Shown here: piece by piece, positions 19,916 to 30,540 of the stretch
Position numbering within the stretch: position 1 is the stretch's first letter
Layout: each line of letters starts with the position of its first letter
Assembly: GCA_000750105.3 (NCBI GenBank)
Contig: JPHH03000100.1
Location: 1 to 64,000 of the forward strand
DNA: 64,000 bases
From: Tolypocladium sp. Sup5 PDA-1
Taxonomy: Eukaryota; Ascomycota; Sordariomycetes; Hypocreales; Ophiocordycipitaceae
Direction: 5' to 3'
Program-made: the position numbers and the translations under genes
The notes under the pieces: model-generated
What the model saw: the letters and a program-made list of their open reading frames with translations, nothing else
What the model was told of the DNA's origin: nothing
Database searches by the model: none

Positions 19916-20339
19916 ACAATTCGGAATACCTAGCGGAATGTGCGTCTATCTGGGTAACAAAGAAAACAAAGCCTTCTCAAAAAATAATAGATTGAAATGT
20001 GAGCTATTTCTCGACTTGGGCATGCAGCGATGTTAATACTGAACAACTTGGAGAATACACAGCGGGTGACTGATGTGTGGTAATGCTTCCGCCGCAAGCC
20101 TCGCGACTTTCAACCTTGCACTTCGCTCCGTGTTCTCGAACTGCTTTCAAGATATATTATGGTTGAGAACCTCTCACTGCTAGGGAAACCCGCGCCGCAT
20201 ACTGCTTCTATTTCGCAAAACGCAGGCTAGCTAGTGCGCGGAACGTTACTACGTACACGCATAACTCTGCCGAAACCTTGCTTCCTGTAAAGATAGCTGC
20301 TCCCTAGAATACACATGATGTGTCGTATGATGAGGACAG
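19916..20339. other. Intergenic, no gene seen
   Basis: AT-rich, no coding content recognised. Confidence 0.5.
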
Positions 20340-21092
20340 CTAACACGACGGTGCTGCGCTGTTATCTTGGTGATGGTCAAGCCCTGTATAAAAGGCTCTT
20401 AGCTGTAGTGGTAGAAATTGGCCTGTAAGAGTATTAAATTCGCCCCACTCTTCAATCTTCATGTCCGCATCCACATAGCTTGTCATTGCCGTGTCTATAG
20501 GGGCAATTGTACTTGGTGTTGATGTGGCCTCAAAGGACCGAGTCTCCGCCGAGTCGTTTGACAGTAAGGGGTCCGTTGATGCGGTACTCTGTCCCTCTTC
20601 GAGACCATAGTCTGCAGAGCCTAGTCCATTGGAGACTGTTGCCTGCCACCGTTCCACGACGCCCCTGCCATAAGCTCGAGTGTTTCGCCTCGAAGGCACG
20701 TATAGACCACTCGAGCCATCTACAAGATATTTGTAGACATTATCGATTGACTCGCCATTGCGGAGCCATTGGATGACTTGTTGGGCGCATGATGTGCTAA
20801 CAAGCGCTGACAAGATGTGCTCTGTCCGTCGGACTTGTTCTCGTAGTCGATCAGCTTCGCGCCGTAAGCTCGCTTTTGACTCCAAGTGCCTCTCAGCATA
20901 AGTGCAATCAGCACCTGCGCGGCGGCACCTCCGCAAGGTGTTTGCCCGTCGCACTGGAATGTGCGTTAGAGGGCTGCGTTTCATGGGAGCTTTTTGCTGA
21001 TACAAACTTGCCTTTGCTCTTTTGATCCTGCAAACGCTGCACGCGTTCCGAGTCAGCGTGCCTTTGCCGCGACTTCTCGATGGATTGGCCAT
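20340..21092 (-). pseudogene. Truncated Zn(II)2Cys6 transcription factor
   Basis: The minus-strand frame begins MANPSRSRGKGTLTRNACSVCRI, the first half of a Gal4-type zinc cluster, and continues after an intron with CRRAGADCTYAERHLE and a basic/leucine-rich linker (READRLREQVRRTEHIL). The intron would start at AAG|GCAAGT (a GC donor) and end at CATTCCAG, giving CDGQTPC in one frame while the following CRRAGADC is in another: one base appears missing between TTGC and GGAGG. The frame stops after about 250 residues with no fungal-specific regulatory domain. It is probably a nonfunctional remnant, although the linker is uninterrupted. Confidence 0.65.
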
Positions 21093-21554
21093 TGTGAAGT
21101 TACGTACGCTTGATAAATATGAATTCGTGAATAGGATACATTACAGGACGAGGAAGGAAAAAGCGGTGGTCTATTATACTTCAGTCGACAGCCTCATATG
21201 ACATCACCTTGCTGCTAAACATTCCCGACCGAAACAATCTCCACTCCGTGGCTGTCTGAATCTAAAAGCGCTCGGATCAGTGGTTGCGGTTGTAGCTGGT
21301 ACAGTGCATTAAGAATGCAAGATACGACCATAACGCCTCTGTTGTGCCGAGATGCCGGGTGGCATGCAGCTGGGTGCGCCCTCGGAAATACTCCGTTTCT
21401 CTCGACCCCGAAATCAGATTGCCAATACTCCGATGCTCCGAAGCCCACTTCTAAGCCGTTATCACACAGCTTCATCCTTTGCTCTCTGCTACGCCATGCT
21501 ATCCGGGGGTATCACTCGATCCCGATGACTTTGACGAGTGGACGAAGGCAGGCC
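21093..21554. other. Intergenic, no gene supported
   Basis: An 86-residue minus-strand frame (21475-21215) contains CILNALYQLQPQPLIRALLD and may be a scrap of the same transcription factor or a neighbour, but no domain can be named. Confidence 0.35.
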
Positions 21555-22010
21555 CTGTTGGCAAATTGCACAATCTCGTGATTTGGGTCAATCGATCAAA
21601 TAAGGCAACAACAACCCTACGAAGGCTACAGGACGAGGATCCCGAAAAGAACTATCCCGGTACCCTGGACGTGGTCCTCGAAAATACTGTCGCAATATTA
21701 TATGATAGAGCGCGCCATCAAACTCCGAGGGTACCTTGAAGAACTGATCGACATCACGGTGCAATCGAGCAAGAAGTCTACCCGATCGAGATCGAAGTCA
21801 ACACAGCTACGAAGCTCGCTTCCACCATGTCTGGAGGAAGGAAACCTGCTGACCGACGCGGACTGGGATGCCCTCAGCTGGCTTAAAGATATCCTTGCGA
21901 TGTTCGATTCCTGTCTCTTACGACTTGAAGGAGACGGCCAGGTCAGACTCCGGGACCACTCACATGAACGTCTATCGTTCTCTCCTTTACATACTGCGGT
22001 GCGCCTGTAA
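21555..22010 (+). mobile_element. hAT transposase remnant
   Basis: Plus-strand pieces in two frames, GKLHNLVIWVNRSN (from about 21559) and IERAIKLRGYLEELI (from 21705) followed by LTDADWDALSWLKDILAMFD, match the central region of fungal hAT transposases. The frame changes between about 21690 and 21705. Both ends are missing. Confidence 0.6.
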
Positions 22011-23275
22011 TTCTGCAGTCCCAATGGCGAACAATAACGGTGGTCTTTGCAGATTCACGTGCTGTTCACGTTAACTGAATGAAGAACAGTAAATCTCGCA
22101 CGCAAAGTAATAGCCCCCGGGAAGTCGCACGCCACTTCTGGATGCTTCAGCGCGTGGCGTCTTTGGTTGGACGCCAGGATCCTACGGCCCAGCCGCGCGC
22201 AGGATGGCACGATCGACATATGAATGGTATTGTTTGTTGAGAGCGTCAGGCATGGGCTCATGACGCCCCTGTCATATTGATCCCTCACCGACTGATAGGG
22301 AACGAGAAACTCCAAGTCCCCAAGTCAGAACTTCAGGGGGCCATCAGCAGCTGCCTCGCTAACGCGCGACAACACCGTTCCCCCGGGGGGGGGGGGGGGG
22401 GGTTGCTCAATGGCGTGAACCACATTTGGCTGTCAGTCTTTATATTGGCGTGTTTCCTTCAGCTTTTATGCTGTAACGTTGTGCTCCAGGTCCAGAGCGA
22501 TCCAGGAGGGCGGTTGGCAAAGGTTGTAGAAGTCGCCGTCGCGTACGGTGCACAGTCCGGCGGGGGCAGCGTTTAGACGTGCTTCGGACACCACTCCCCC
22601 CATCTTAGCCGTCTTGGCCGCCGTGGGACAAGCCTTCACTAAGCTCACTTCGATAGACGGAAGACCGGACGTGTACTTTGGCTTCGCAGATCGTCGCACC
22701 GACACTCAGCCTCAATGTCTCATAGCCCACCGTACAGGCTCAGTGCAGGCTTCTTGGCTCCGCTGCAGTGGCACCGTCACATGCGCCGTCGCAACTCTCC
22801 AACCTGGCGTCCCCCGTCCTCTTCTCCGCACGCTAAAAACGCACAAATGCATGGGACGCTGGCAGACCCGTGGCGCTGAGTCTGGTGGCGCCCCCTGCTG
22901 AAAGCCGCGTGCTGACAGGCGGATGGGGTTGGCAAGGGTTGGTGGTTGGCGCAACGGTTGATTGGTTGATGACGACGCCGGGAGCAACTGGCGTTTGCTT
23001 GTCCCTTTAGTCTTTGCCAACAGCGGCTGGGTTTGTGGGTTTTGCGGCACAGTGTTGGAGCTGTCACCTGTGAAAACGGGCGTCATAAGAACCTTGTATG
23101 GCCCATTTCCACCGTCTCCCGTTCTCGTCGTCTCTTCTTGGATTAACTCGTCTACGACTCTCGTCTCCATTTCCATCCCGCTGGCCGGGGCAGGGCCTCA
23201 CCGTCAGACGCCTTAACGCAACATCAACTCTGTTGGAGAAGCGCATCTCCAACTTCCCCACGGGGTTGTCTCACC
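22011..23275. other. Intergenic, upstream of KHA1, with an 18-base G run
   Basis: No gene supported. A run of 18 G occupies 22385-22402. The last few hundred bases are pyrimidine-rich and should be the KHA1 promoter and 5' leader. Confidence 0.5.
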
Positions 23276-26135
23276 ATGTCCACCATCACCTCCGCGGCCC
23301 TCGCGGCGGCCACGACGATGTCTTCGGCCGCCGCAACGTCCACCGGCGAGCACCGGGTCCCTCCCCAGGGCGGTGTCATCGAAGGGTCCAATCCGTCCAA
23401 ATACGACCCCAGCAACCCCATTATCCTCTTCATCATCCAGGTCAGTTGTCTCGCTGCTCGCGTGCTGGTGCTATACTCCTCAATCCATGCGCGTTGCTGA
23501 CACGGCTCCCCAGGTGTGCCTCATCATCATCGTCTGCCACATCCTGCACTGGCCGCTCTCCAAGATGCGGCAGCCCCGTGTCATCGCCGAGGTCGTCGGC
23601 GGCATCATCCTCGGCCCCTCCGTCATGGGCCGCATCCCCGGTTTCAGCGAGGCCATCTTCCCCAAAGTGTCTATACCCAACCTGTCCGTCGTGGCGAACC
23701 TCGGCCTGGTGCTATATCTCTTCCTCATCGGCATGGAAACCGATGTCCGCTTCCTCGTCAGCAACTGGCGCGTCGCGACATCGGTCGCCGTGGCTGGCTT
23801 GGTCCTCCCGTTTGGCATTGGCTGCGCCTTGGCTTGGGGCGTGTATAACGCCTTCCGCAACGACAGTGGCCTCGAGCCAATCAGATTCCCCGTATATATG
23901 CTCTTCATCGGTATTGCCATCGCCATTACGGTACGCCAAGTTCTATTGCGCTGCTTGAGGGCCATGTTACTGACAGTGTCTCATCAAGGCCTTCCCGGTT
24001 CTCTGCCGCATCTTGACTGAGCTCAAGCTGCTCGATACCTCTGTTGGCGTCATTACTCTCTCGGCTGGAGTTGCCAACGACGTCGTCGGTGCGTCCACTC
24101 TCTTTGCCCTCTTTCAAGTAATTCTGTCCACTAATGAATACAGGCTGGGTGCTTCTTGCGCTCTGTGTTGCGCTCGTCAACGCCGGAAACGGTCTCGCGG
24201 CACTGTGGATCTTATTGTGCTGTCTTGGATACATGCTGATGCTGATGTACATCGTCAAGCCCGGCTTGACGTGGTTCCTTCGCCGAACCGGAAGCATTGA
24301 CAACGACCCTTCACAGAGTGTCATCTCTCTCATCCTTCTCATCGCTCTCGCGTCCGCCTTCTTCACCGGCATCATCGGCGTCCACCCCATTTTCGGCGGC
24401 TTCATGGCCGGCCTGATCATCCCTCGCGAGAACAGACTCAACATTCGCGTGACGGAAAAGCTGGAGGATCTGATCGGCGCCATCCTCTTGCCCCTCTACT
24501 TTACTCTCTCCGGTCTCAACACAAACTTGGGACTGCTGGACACGGGGCTTGCCTGGGGCTACGTCTTTGCGACAACAATCGTTGCGCTGTCGACCAAGAT
24601 CATCGGCGCGTCCTTGGCCGCTCGCTTGAGCGGGATGGTATGGCGAGAGTCTTTCACCATCGGCGTCCTCATGAGCTGCAAGGGTCTTGTCGAGCTGATT
24701 GTGCTTGTATATTTTTCACGACTCCCCTCCCTGAACACTCTTTACTGACACTGGCGCACAGAACATTGGACTGCAAGCAAACATCCTCAGCACCAGGACG
24801 TTTACCATCTTCGTCGTCATGGCCCTCCTCACCACCTTCGCAACAACACCGATTGTTTCTGTGCTGTACCCCCCGTGGTACCAAAAGAAGATCGAGGCAT
24901 GGAAACGTGGAGAGATTGACTGGGACACTGGTGCCCCCATCTCGCCCTCTGACACGGACGGGTCCAGCCGCCAAAAGCCCCCGATGGAAAGACTGAGCCG
25001 GCTGCTTGTGTACCTCAGGCTGGACAATATGCCGGCTCTCCTGAACCTCTTGTCACTCTTCGGAAACCCGTCGACCATGGAGCCATCGGTTCGAACCGCC
25101 GACGGCGCGGGAACACTTCAACCCTCCAGCAACTCGGTTCTCTCTGACGGCCCGAAGAGGGCTGTCTGGGCCCACGGTATCCGACTTCTCCAGCTGACAG
25201 ATCGTGACTCCTCGGTCATGACGGTGTCACAAGTCGCCGAGTACAGCCGCCACGATCCGATCGTCAACACGTTCCGCACCGTCGGGCAGCTGCACAATCT
25301 CGCAGCGTCCGGAGAGGTTGCCATCATGCCCGAGACACGATTCGCCGAAGCCCTCGCCACCAAGTCCAGCAACATGTCATCAGACCTGCTCCTCGTCCCC
25401 TGGAGCGAGACTGGCGGCATGGGCGACTCGCAGATTCTGTCGTCGGCGACGGTAGACGACAAGATGGCCTCGTCGTATGGAGCATTCGTCAAATCGGTGT
25501 TCGAGTCGCGCGATCACAACATCGCCGTCTTCTTCTCGCGGAGCGACTCCGACTTGGATGGCAAGGGCAACCTTGGTCGCATCAAGTTGAGCCGGACGTA
25601 TTCCCTCAGTGCTTTGAAAGAGGGGATGCCGACGGCTCCTATCGCCAACAAGCCCTACCACATCTTCTTGGCCTATTTCGGAGAGGAAGATGACAGGCTG
25701 GCGCTGCGACTCGTCCTCCAGCTCTGCAAAACGTCCAAGGCTACCGCCACGATAATGCGAATCTCTGCATCGGCAACTGAAGGCTCGTCTGCTGCAGCAG
25801 GCGAGGAGGACCTCTTCGAAATTGCATCGTCCAAGCTCCCTGCGGATACCGCCAGTCGGGTCAAGTTCGAGACGGCTGCGGGATCCACGACGATGGAAGA
25901 GCTTCTGCAGTATGCCACGACGGAGGCGAACCCGGAGTCAACCGACTCCAAGGCCCCGAACCTCGTCGTAATCGGCCGTGGAAGCGGAGAGAAGATGGAA
26001 GAGGGCAAGTTGGATCACAAGATGAAAGGAGACCTGAAGCTTTGCTTGGGTGTTCTCGCGGGACACTTTGTCGCCGGTGGAGCGCGGGCGGACTTGCTCG
26101 TGGTCCAGTCCAAGAAACGTCCAGAGGCGTCTTGA
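23276..26135 (+). CDS. KHA1: K+/H+ antiporter, CPA2 family (Kha1-like)
   Basis: Five exons, join(23276..23440, 23514..23930, 23989..24088, 24144..24706, 24762..26135), encode about 872 residues, matching the length of yeast Kha1. All introns are GT-AG (phases 0, 0, 1, 0) of 55-73 nt. The N-terminal half is a 12-helix Na+/H+ exchanger domain with GGIILGPSVMGRIPGF, LFLIGMETD, the ANDVVGW ion-site motif carried across intron 3, and GGFMAGLIIPRE. The C-terminal 400 residues are soluble with two low-similarity USP-like halves (HIFLAYFGEEDDRLALRLVL; APNLVVIGRGSGEKMEEGKL). In yeast the protein acts in Golgi-type membranes in K+ and pH homeostasis. No disabling change was seen; it is the best-preserved gene in this part of the window. 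Confidence 0.93.
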
Positions 26136-26399
26136 GTTTATATCATGATTGGACATGCCAGGAGCATCGGCGCGTTGGATCTGGGTCAGATTATATCCCT
26201 CCCGAGTCTTGGGCGAGGTTACGTTCCGCTTGGGTAGTATATGCATGGCAGCACTACAGGTCACAATTGTTCACGTTCATGACAAAGTCAGCGCTGTTAA
26301 GACAATGGTGGATTACAACCCCGACCTTCTATGTGGCGATGTGATATCAAAAACGAATGATCAACATGCATGCTCTGGTGTTCCCAGGATCAGTTGAAA

Positions 26400-27000
26400 T
26401 CAGCCGGCAAGGATGTGCACCTCCGTGCTGTGCGAGCCGGTATTACTCTTCTTAATCGCAACGAGGTCTGGGTGTCCATTACCATTCCAGTCAGCCATTA
26501 TGAAGTCGAACGTGCTATCCGTGTTGTGGAGGGCAGTTCCCGTTTGCAGGATGAATTCTTGGAATTTTGAAGCCCCCGAAAGGATATGCACCTCTGTGCT
26601 ATTCGAGTCGGTATTCCTCTTCTTGATCGCAACGAGGTCCGGGCGTCTATCGCCATTCCAATCCGTTATTGCGAAGTCGAACGTGTCATCCGTGTTATGG
26701 AGCGCAGTACCCGTTTGCAAGATAGGCTCTTGAAAATTTGACACCACTAACGAGAACCGGGGTCCCGATAGGGTCGCGTCCATCCAGTAGACCTGGCCTT
26801 GGGGAAACATAGTGCAGCCTGAATCGTCAGTGTAGTCCATGTAGTTCACAAAAAGGTCCCCGTTTGGTCCGTTGTTGCATGAAATGTGGGGGAACACTGG
26901 CATTCCCCTGTTGCACCCGGCTTGATTGGGCGTGTCGTCGCAGTAATCCGTGCCAGTACATCTCAACGTATCGTCACCCCAGATATGAAAACTCGATTGG
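26400..27000 (-). pseudogene. M43-type metalloprotease C-terminus with two FG-GAP repeats
   Basis: The minus-strand frame reads HIWGDDTLRCTGTDYCDDTP, then FPHISCNNGPNGDLFVNYMD and PQGQVYWMDATLSGPR, the end of a pappalysin-like (MEROPS M43B) secreted protease domain. Two 57-residue FG-GAP/VCBS-type repeats follow, each with DWNGDxRPDLVAIKK or DWNGNGHPDLVAIKK; at DNA level the units are 171 bp apart (GCACCTC at 26416 and 26587). The zinc-binding HExxH helix, which should precede HIWGDD directly, is absent and no upstream exon carrying it was found, so the gene is 5'-truncated and would not be a protease. Confidence 0.7.
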
Positions 27001-27315
27001 TCGCCGGCATGGTTGGTGGTGAGTGGTGACTGCTTGTGGAAACCCGGCTGGCGTCGTCAGCCAGGGGTCCCTGACAAGTCGCACTACTTTCTGCGGTCAG
27101 ACGGCGTCCTTGAGCTGCCCTACAGCCGTTGCGCCTGTCGACAGAGCGAGAGCCCACTCCAGGAGAGGCGATACCAGGCGCAGCGAGGGCGAGCTTGGCG
27201 ATCCGCAGTCTTGACGTGCGACAATGTGTTGTCGAGTCACCCGCCAAGGAGGCTGTTCGCACTTTCAGCCACTTAGGAAGCCGCTCATTTGCCACGGACG
27301 CCAACCCTCTTCGAC

Positions 27316-27489
27316 ATGCTCGCCCACCCGACCCCATGTGTACGAATTTGTGTCGCATTGATGTTGATCAAAGCCTTCAGGTGTCTCGTGGCGATCATCG
27401 AGTAAAGCCGTCGCTGCTGGACGCTCGATGGGGAGAGCAGCAATCCATCCTATGGCATAAAGGTCCGGGCTGTCCAGTATCGTTCTCAT
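27316..27489 (-). pseudogene. Start of a PNP/UDP-phosphorylase domain (fungal NLR-type) gene
   Basis: From a candidate ATG at 27489 the minus strand reads LYAIGWIAALPIERPAATAL and later DTNSYTWGRVGEH, the opening of the nucleoside-phosphorylase-like domain at the N-terminus of many fungal NACHT or ankyrin NLR proteins. After GEH the similarity stops (normally HNVVIASLPAGVYG would follow) and the frame runs into unrelated sequence. Only about 50 recognisable residues remain. Confidence 0.65.
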
Positions 27490-27697
27490 CGTTGAAAGGC
27501 TCGAGTGTGCGTATCGAAAGGAAGCTGGGGTGAGAAATTCACTCACCAGGAGAGTCTCAGTCGTTTTCGCAGGCATCGAAATTTCTCCCGTCAACCCCCA
27601 AAGGCGGGGATATCAGGCGTCAGCCGCATATCCGCTGCATGCACGAAGCGCCGGGCGACGACCAACTCTCATCGAATGAGGTAGCTCAGGCAACGGG

Positions 27698-28336
27698 TCA
27701 AGACAGATAGCTGTAAACAAAGCGGTCGCCACGGGAGTGATGAATTTGGGTCGGCCAACACCATTGGCTGGAGCTTTGCTTGTCCTGAAGAGGAGCCAGG
27801 ACGCAGCCCTTGTTTTCGACCTTGTAGGTCTTGAAAACGGCGGCGTCACGGCGCGAGTGCACAGTCTCCGGCCGAGCCTGGACGATGAACAGCTCGCCCG
27901 TGATGCCGTCCTTGGCCCATTCCATGTCCATCGGGCACCCACAGTGCTCTTCAATCGTGCATGCCCAGCGCCCCAGCTGGAGGATTTCCTGGTCGTTGAG
28001 CACAAACGCGTCTCGCTCTGCCTTTGAGGTGGGCATGTTGCGGGTTGGTGTCTGTTCATCACCATAGACCAGCTTAATGGCCTTGTCCCCGCGCTTCTTT
28101 TCCAGTATCGGAACCAGATTGGCATCGTGTAAGAGCGGCTTGAAGACCTGATATTCGTCAGGATTCACAGTTCCCTGCACGATGTTCTCCCCGAGCCCCC
28201 ACGCTGCGTTGATGATCATCTCGCCGAGGGAGGAATTCTTTCCACCAACCAAGGCGCCATTGCTGCGCGTGAGATGCTCGAAATTACGAACCCAAGGTCC
28301 AACTGTCCCATTGCCCTTCATCTTTTCGACACTCGC
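27698..28336 (-). pseudogene. Internally deleted phosphoenolpyruvate synthase gene
   Basis: The minus-strand frame opens with MASVEKMKGNG and VGPWVRNFEHL...LVGGKNSSLGEM, the N-terminus of PEP synthase (PpsA-type, ATP-binding domain). It then jumps directly to INAAWGLGENIVQGTVNPDE, GDKAIKLVYGD, CTIEEHCGCPMDMEWAKDG and ELFIVQARPETVHSR. In a normal protein of about 800 residues more than 200 residues separate the first two blocks, and the phosphohistidine and PEP-binding domains should follow; both are missing. The frame is lost near 27790. PpsA is chiefly a bacterial and archaeal enzyme, so the source may be a horizontally acquired gene; that is inference. Confidence 0.75.
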
Positions 28337-28737
28337 CATCTGTATCCAATGTGAAGAGAGGCTATCCGTGCCGTCCGGCGAATTAATGTGGCTCACTGTC
28401 AACCCCTGACTGTGCCCATGAACCCGTTGCTGCCACACCGGAGCCTTAGACGGTGACTGTGCCTTTGCTGCTTGACGCCACTTGGCTGGCATGCAGGCTT
28501 TGAATGGACACCCTTGTAACCTTGGTAGCTGTTGCCTTGCGCTGCGTTGCTTCGACAAGCAACGTTGCTTACGCGGCGTATGCGGCGGCCTGTGCGGCTC
28601 TGTAAATAGTGCGGTTCAGCTGGCTAAAGGCAACATGGGCTCGGACACTGACCGTCCTGCTCGATAAATGTGACTTGGCCGCCCGAGGTCTTCCATTCGT
28701 ATGCTCTTCAACCATGATACATAATCTTTCAGACAAT

Positions 28738-29508
28738 GGCCTCCGACAAACAGCAAGCCCAGATTGTCTCCTTGCCGTCTATTCGCCAGATATGGTTTGA
28801 AAAGCACTTTGAGTGGTCTACCTGCAGCTGATAACAGGTGTTTCCTGATCTTCATCTTGATGGGACACTGCCTGAGGGACCTGGAAGCAGGACGCCCGCC
28901 CTCGCGGATGAACAGTCAACTCTGAGGGCCGAGCAGGTCCACAGACTCTACCGCAGCCCCGAGCGGCCGTCGCCTAGGTTCGAGCCTCGCTCGACACTAC
29001 CGAGTCTACCAATTCATCGCCATCAAGAACCCGTCGCCAGCATAGTCAAAGGACCACCGGCGTATCAAGGCCAGGACTATGCGTACACAGCTCACTATCA
29101 GTCCATATCGACAGGCTCCATTCGAGGCTACAACAAAGCACCCCTCTCAGAGAGAGGGAATCAACAGAAACGCCTACTACCTAAGAAGGCGGTTACGCTA
29201 CAGGCATGGCTCGCTGCGCACCTGCAAAAGCCTTATCCTACGGAAGACGACAAACAGGAGTTAATGCGGCAGACAGGACTCCAGATCGGTAAGTTCCGCC
29301 TCGGTCCCATCGTTTGAGCGGCACAACCTGACTTGATGCGGACAGATCAAGTCTCCAACTGGTTCGTCAATGCCAAGCGACGGGCGCTGCCCGCCATGAC
29401 CAAAGCCAATATCCTCGAATCGAACGAAGTGGCAGATTCCCATGACGGTAACGGCTTCGATCCGGCCTAGATGAATGATCTCTAACATGTCTAGGAAAGA
29501 AGGATTGA
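28738..29508 (+). pseudogene. TALE/KN-type homeobox transcription factor gene with a damaged splice donor
   Basis: Exon 1 (28738 on) reads MASDKQQAQIVSLPSIRQ. Exon 2 starts after the acceptor ending at 28837 (CTGATAACAG) with FPDLHLDGTLPEGP and runs to 29288 with the first homeodomain helices (LQAWLAAHLQKPYPTEDDKQ). A GTAAGT intron (29289-29345) leads to VSNWFVNAKRRALPAM, the recognition helix. The reading either stops at 29470 or, through a 47-nt GTAACG...CTCTAAC...CTAG intron, at 29508. The expected donor after SLPSIRQ reads CAG|ATATGG instead of CAG|GTATGG, so exon 1 cannot be joined normally. The DNA-binding part is otherwise intact; a downstream start or AT-AG splicing might still permit expression. 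Confidence 0.65.
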
Positions 29509-29565
29509 CCTGAAGCCTGAGTTGAAATCCGAGCCCGACCCCACGCCCCGCGGAAGACGGTTCCA

Positions 29566-29945
29566 GTGATTGAATGCTCGGGTTGTCATGATTTAGTTGT
29601 GGTTGCGTCGCTGGTGCCGGAAAACTACGGCCCGTCATACGAGGATGAAGAACTCCCTTCAACCTATCTCATTGGAGCTCTCACTTCATCGATTCGTCGA
29701 TTAAAGGACATGGACAACGTCGAGGGCGGCTTCTTCATTTTCAATCACCTTTCTGTTACGAAGACTGCCCGGTTTGGCCTACGATTCATGCTATACAAAC
29801 AAGGCAAAAATGTCTCTGAGCTCACCACCCATACGTTTAGAGTTGGACCCTGGTGTGCGTATCCCGGACTAGCAGATGCGACTCCCCTAACCCTGCTGTT
29901 TATCGGCCAAGGAGTTAAGCTTCGTGGCCGCCCAAAGCTTCGTGA
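29566..29945 (+). pseudogene. Truncated velvet-domain regulator
   Basis: The plus-strand frame contains LVVVASLVPENY, TYLIGALTSSIRRLKDMDN, GGFFIFNHLSV, ARFGLRFMLY and a degraded GQGVKLRGRPK end, which is the C-terminal two-thirds of a velvet domain (VosA/VelB/VelC group) controlling development and secondary metabolism. The N-terminal strands with the usual QQP and PPPIV motifs are missing; upstream of 29566 there is an in-frame stop and the end of the homeobox gene. After 29945 the frame continues without recognisable content. It looks like a captured fragment. Confidence 0.65.
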
Positions 29946-30540
29946 AATCCGCCCAAAGAAACAGCAGCAGGCCGGCAGTTTTCCAGGCAGGTGTCGACCT
30001 GCAGGCGGAGACATTACACCCGGAGGTTCCGCAAGACGTGCAGACGGAAATTCTGCCTAATCGTTATCGTTGTCAGCATGATGGCTGTGACAAGAGCTTT
30101 CCTAGGAGCAAATGCGATGATGAAGAGATGCTGTTTTTCGCGGTCTAATATGAACAAACGCTTGCTGCAAAGCCGGTCTCTCGCTTCTTCTGGCATCATC
30201 AGTCGTTGGTCATATTGTTGTTTTACATCGTTATGGACGTGTCGGGTGAACGTTCGCTCTCCGCACCTGCCTTTAGCTCGTGCTCAAGTTTTCGAGAGCC
30301 GCAGGCTGCAGTCACAACCACAGATAGGCAACAATCGTCATCGCCCGTTTATTGACGCCAAAGCGCCGCCCGGGCCAACAGTGTCTCGCCGACTGCGCGG
30401 CTTGTTGCCCCTGCGGAGATCCGAATCGCGATACTATCGAGATACACGTGGTGGAGCGTGAAGCACCAGCACCGATAATGAATTGGCGCGATTTCTCTGC
30501 CACAAAGGATAGAAACCGTTGGCAATCCGTCTGATGCAGC
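29946..30540. other. No gene supported; possible zinc-finger scrap
   Basis: Around 30055-30110 the plus strand reads NRYRCQHDGCDKSFPRSK, like the first half of a C2H2 finger, but the histidines are missing. The rest has no recognisable coding content. Confidence 0.4.

Noticed and set aside
23098..23958. 286-residue frame overlapping the KHA1 exons
   Set aside because: Out-of-frame shadow of KHA1, serine/arginine-rich, with no independent support.
30055..30130. C2H2 zinc-finger motif
   Set aside because: Only the two cysteines are present; the histidine pair is missing, so a zinc finger cannot be claimed.
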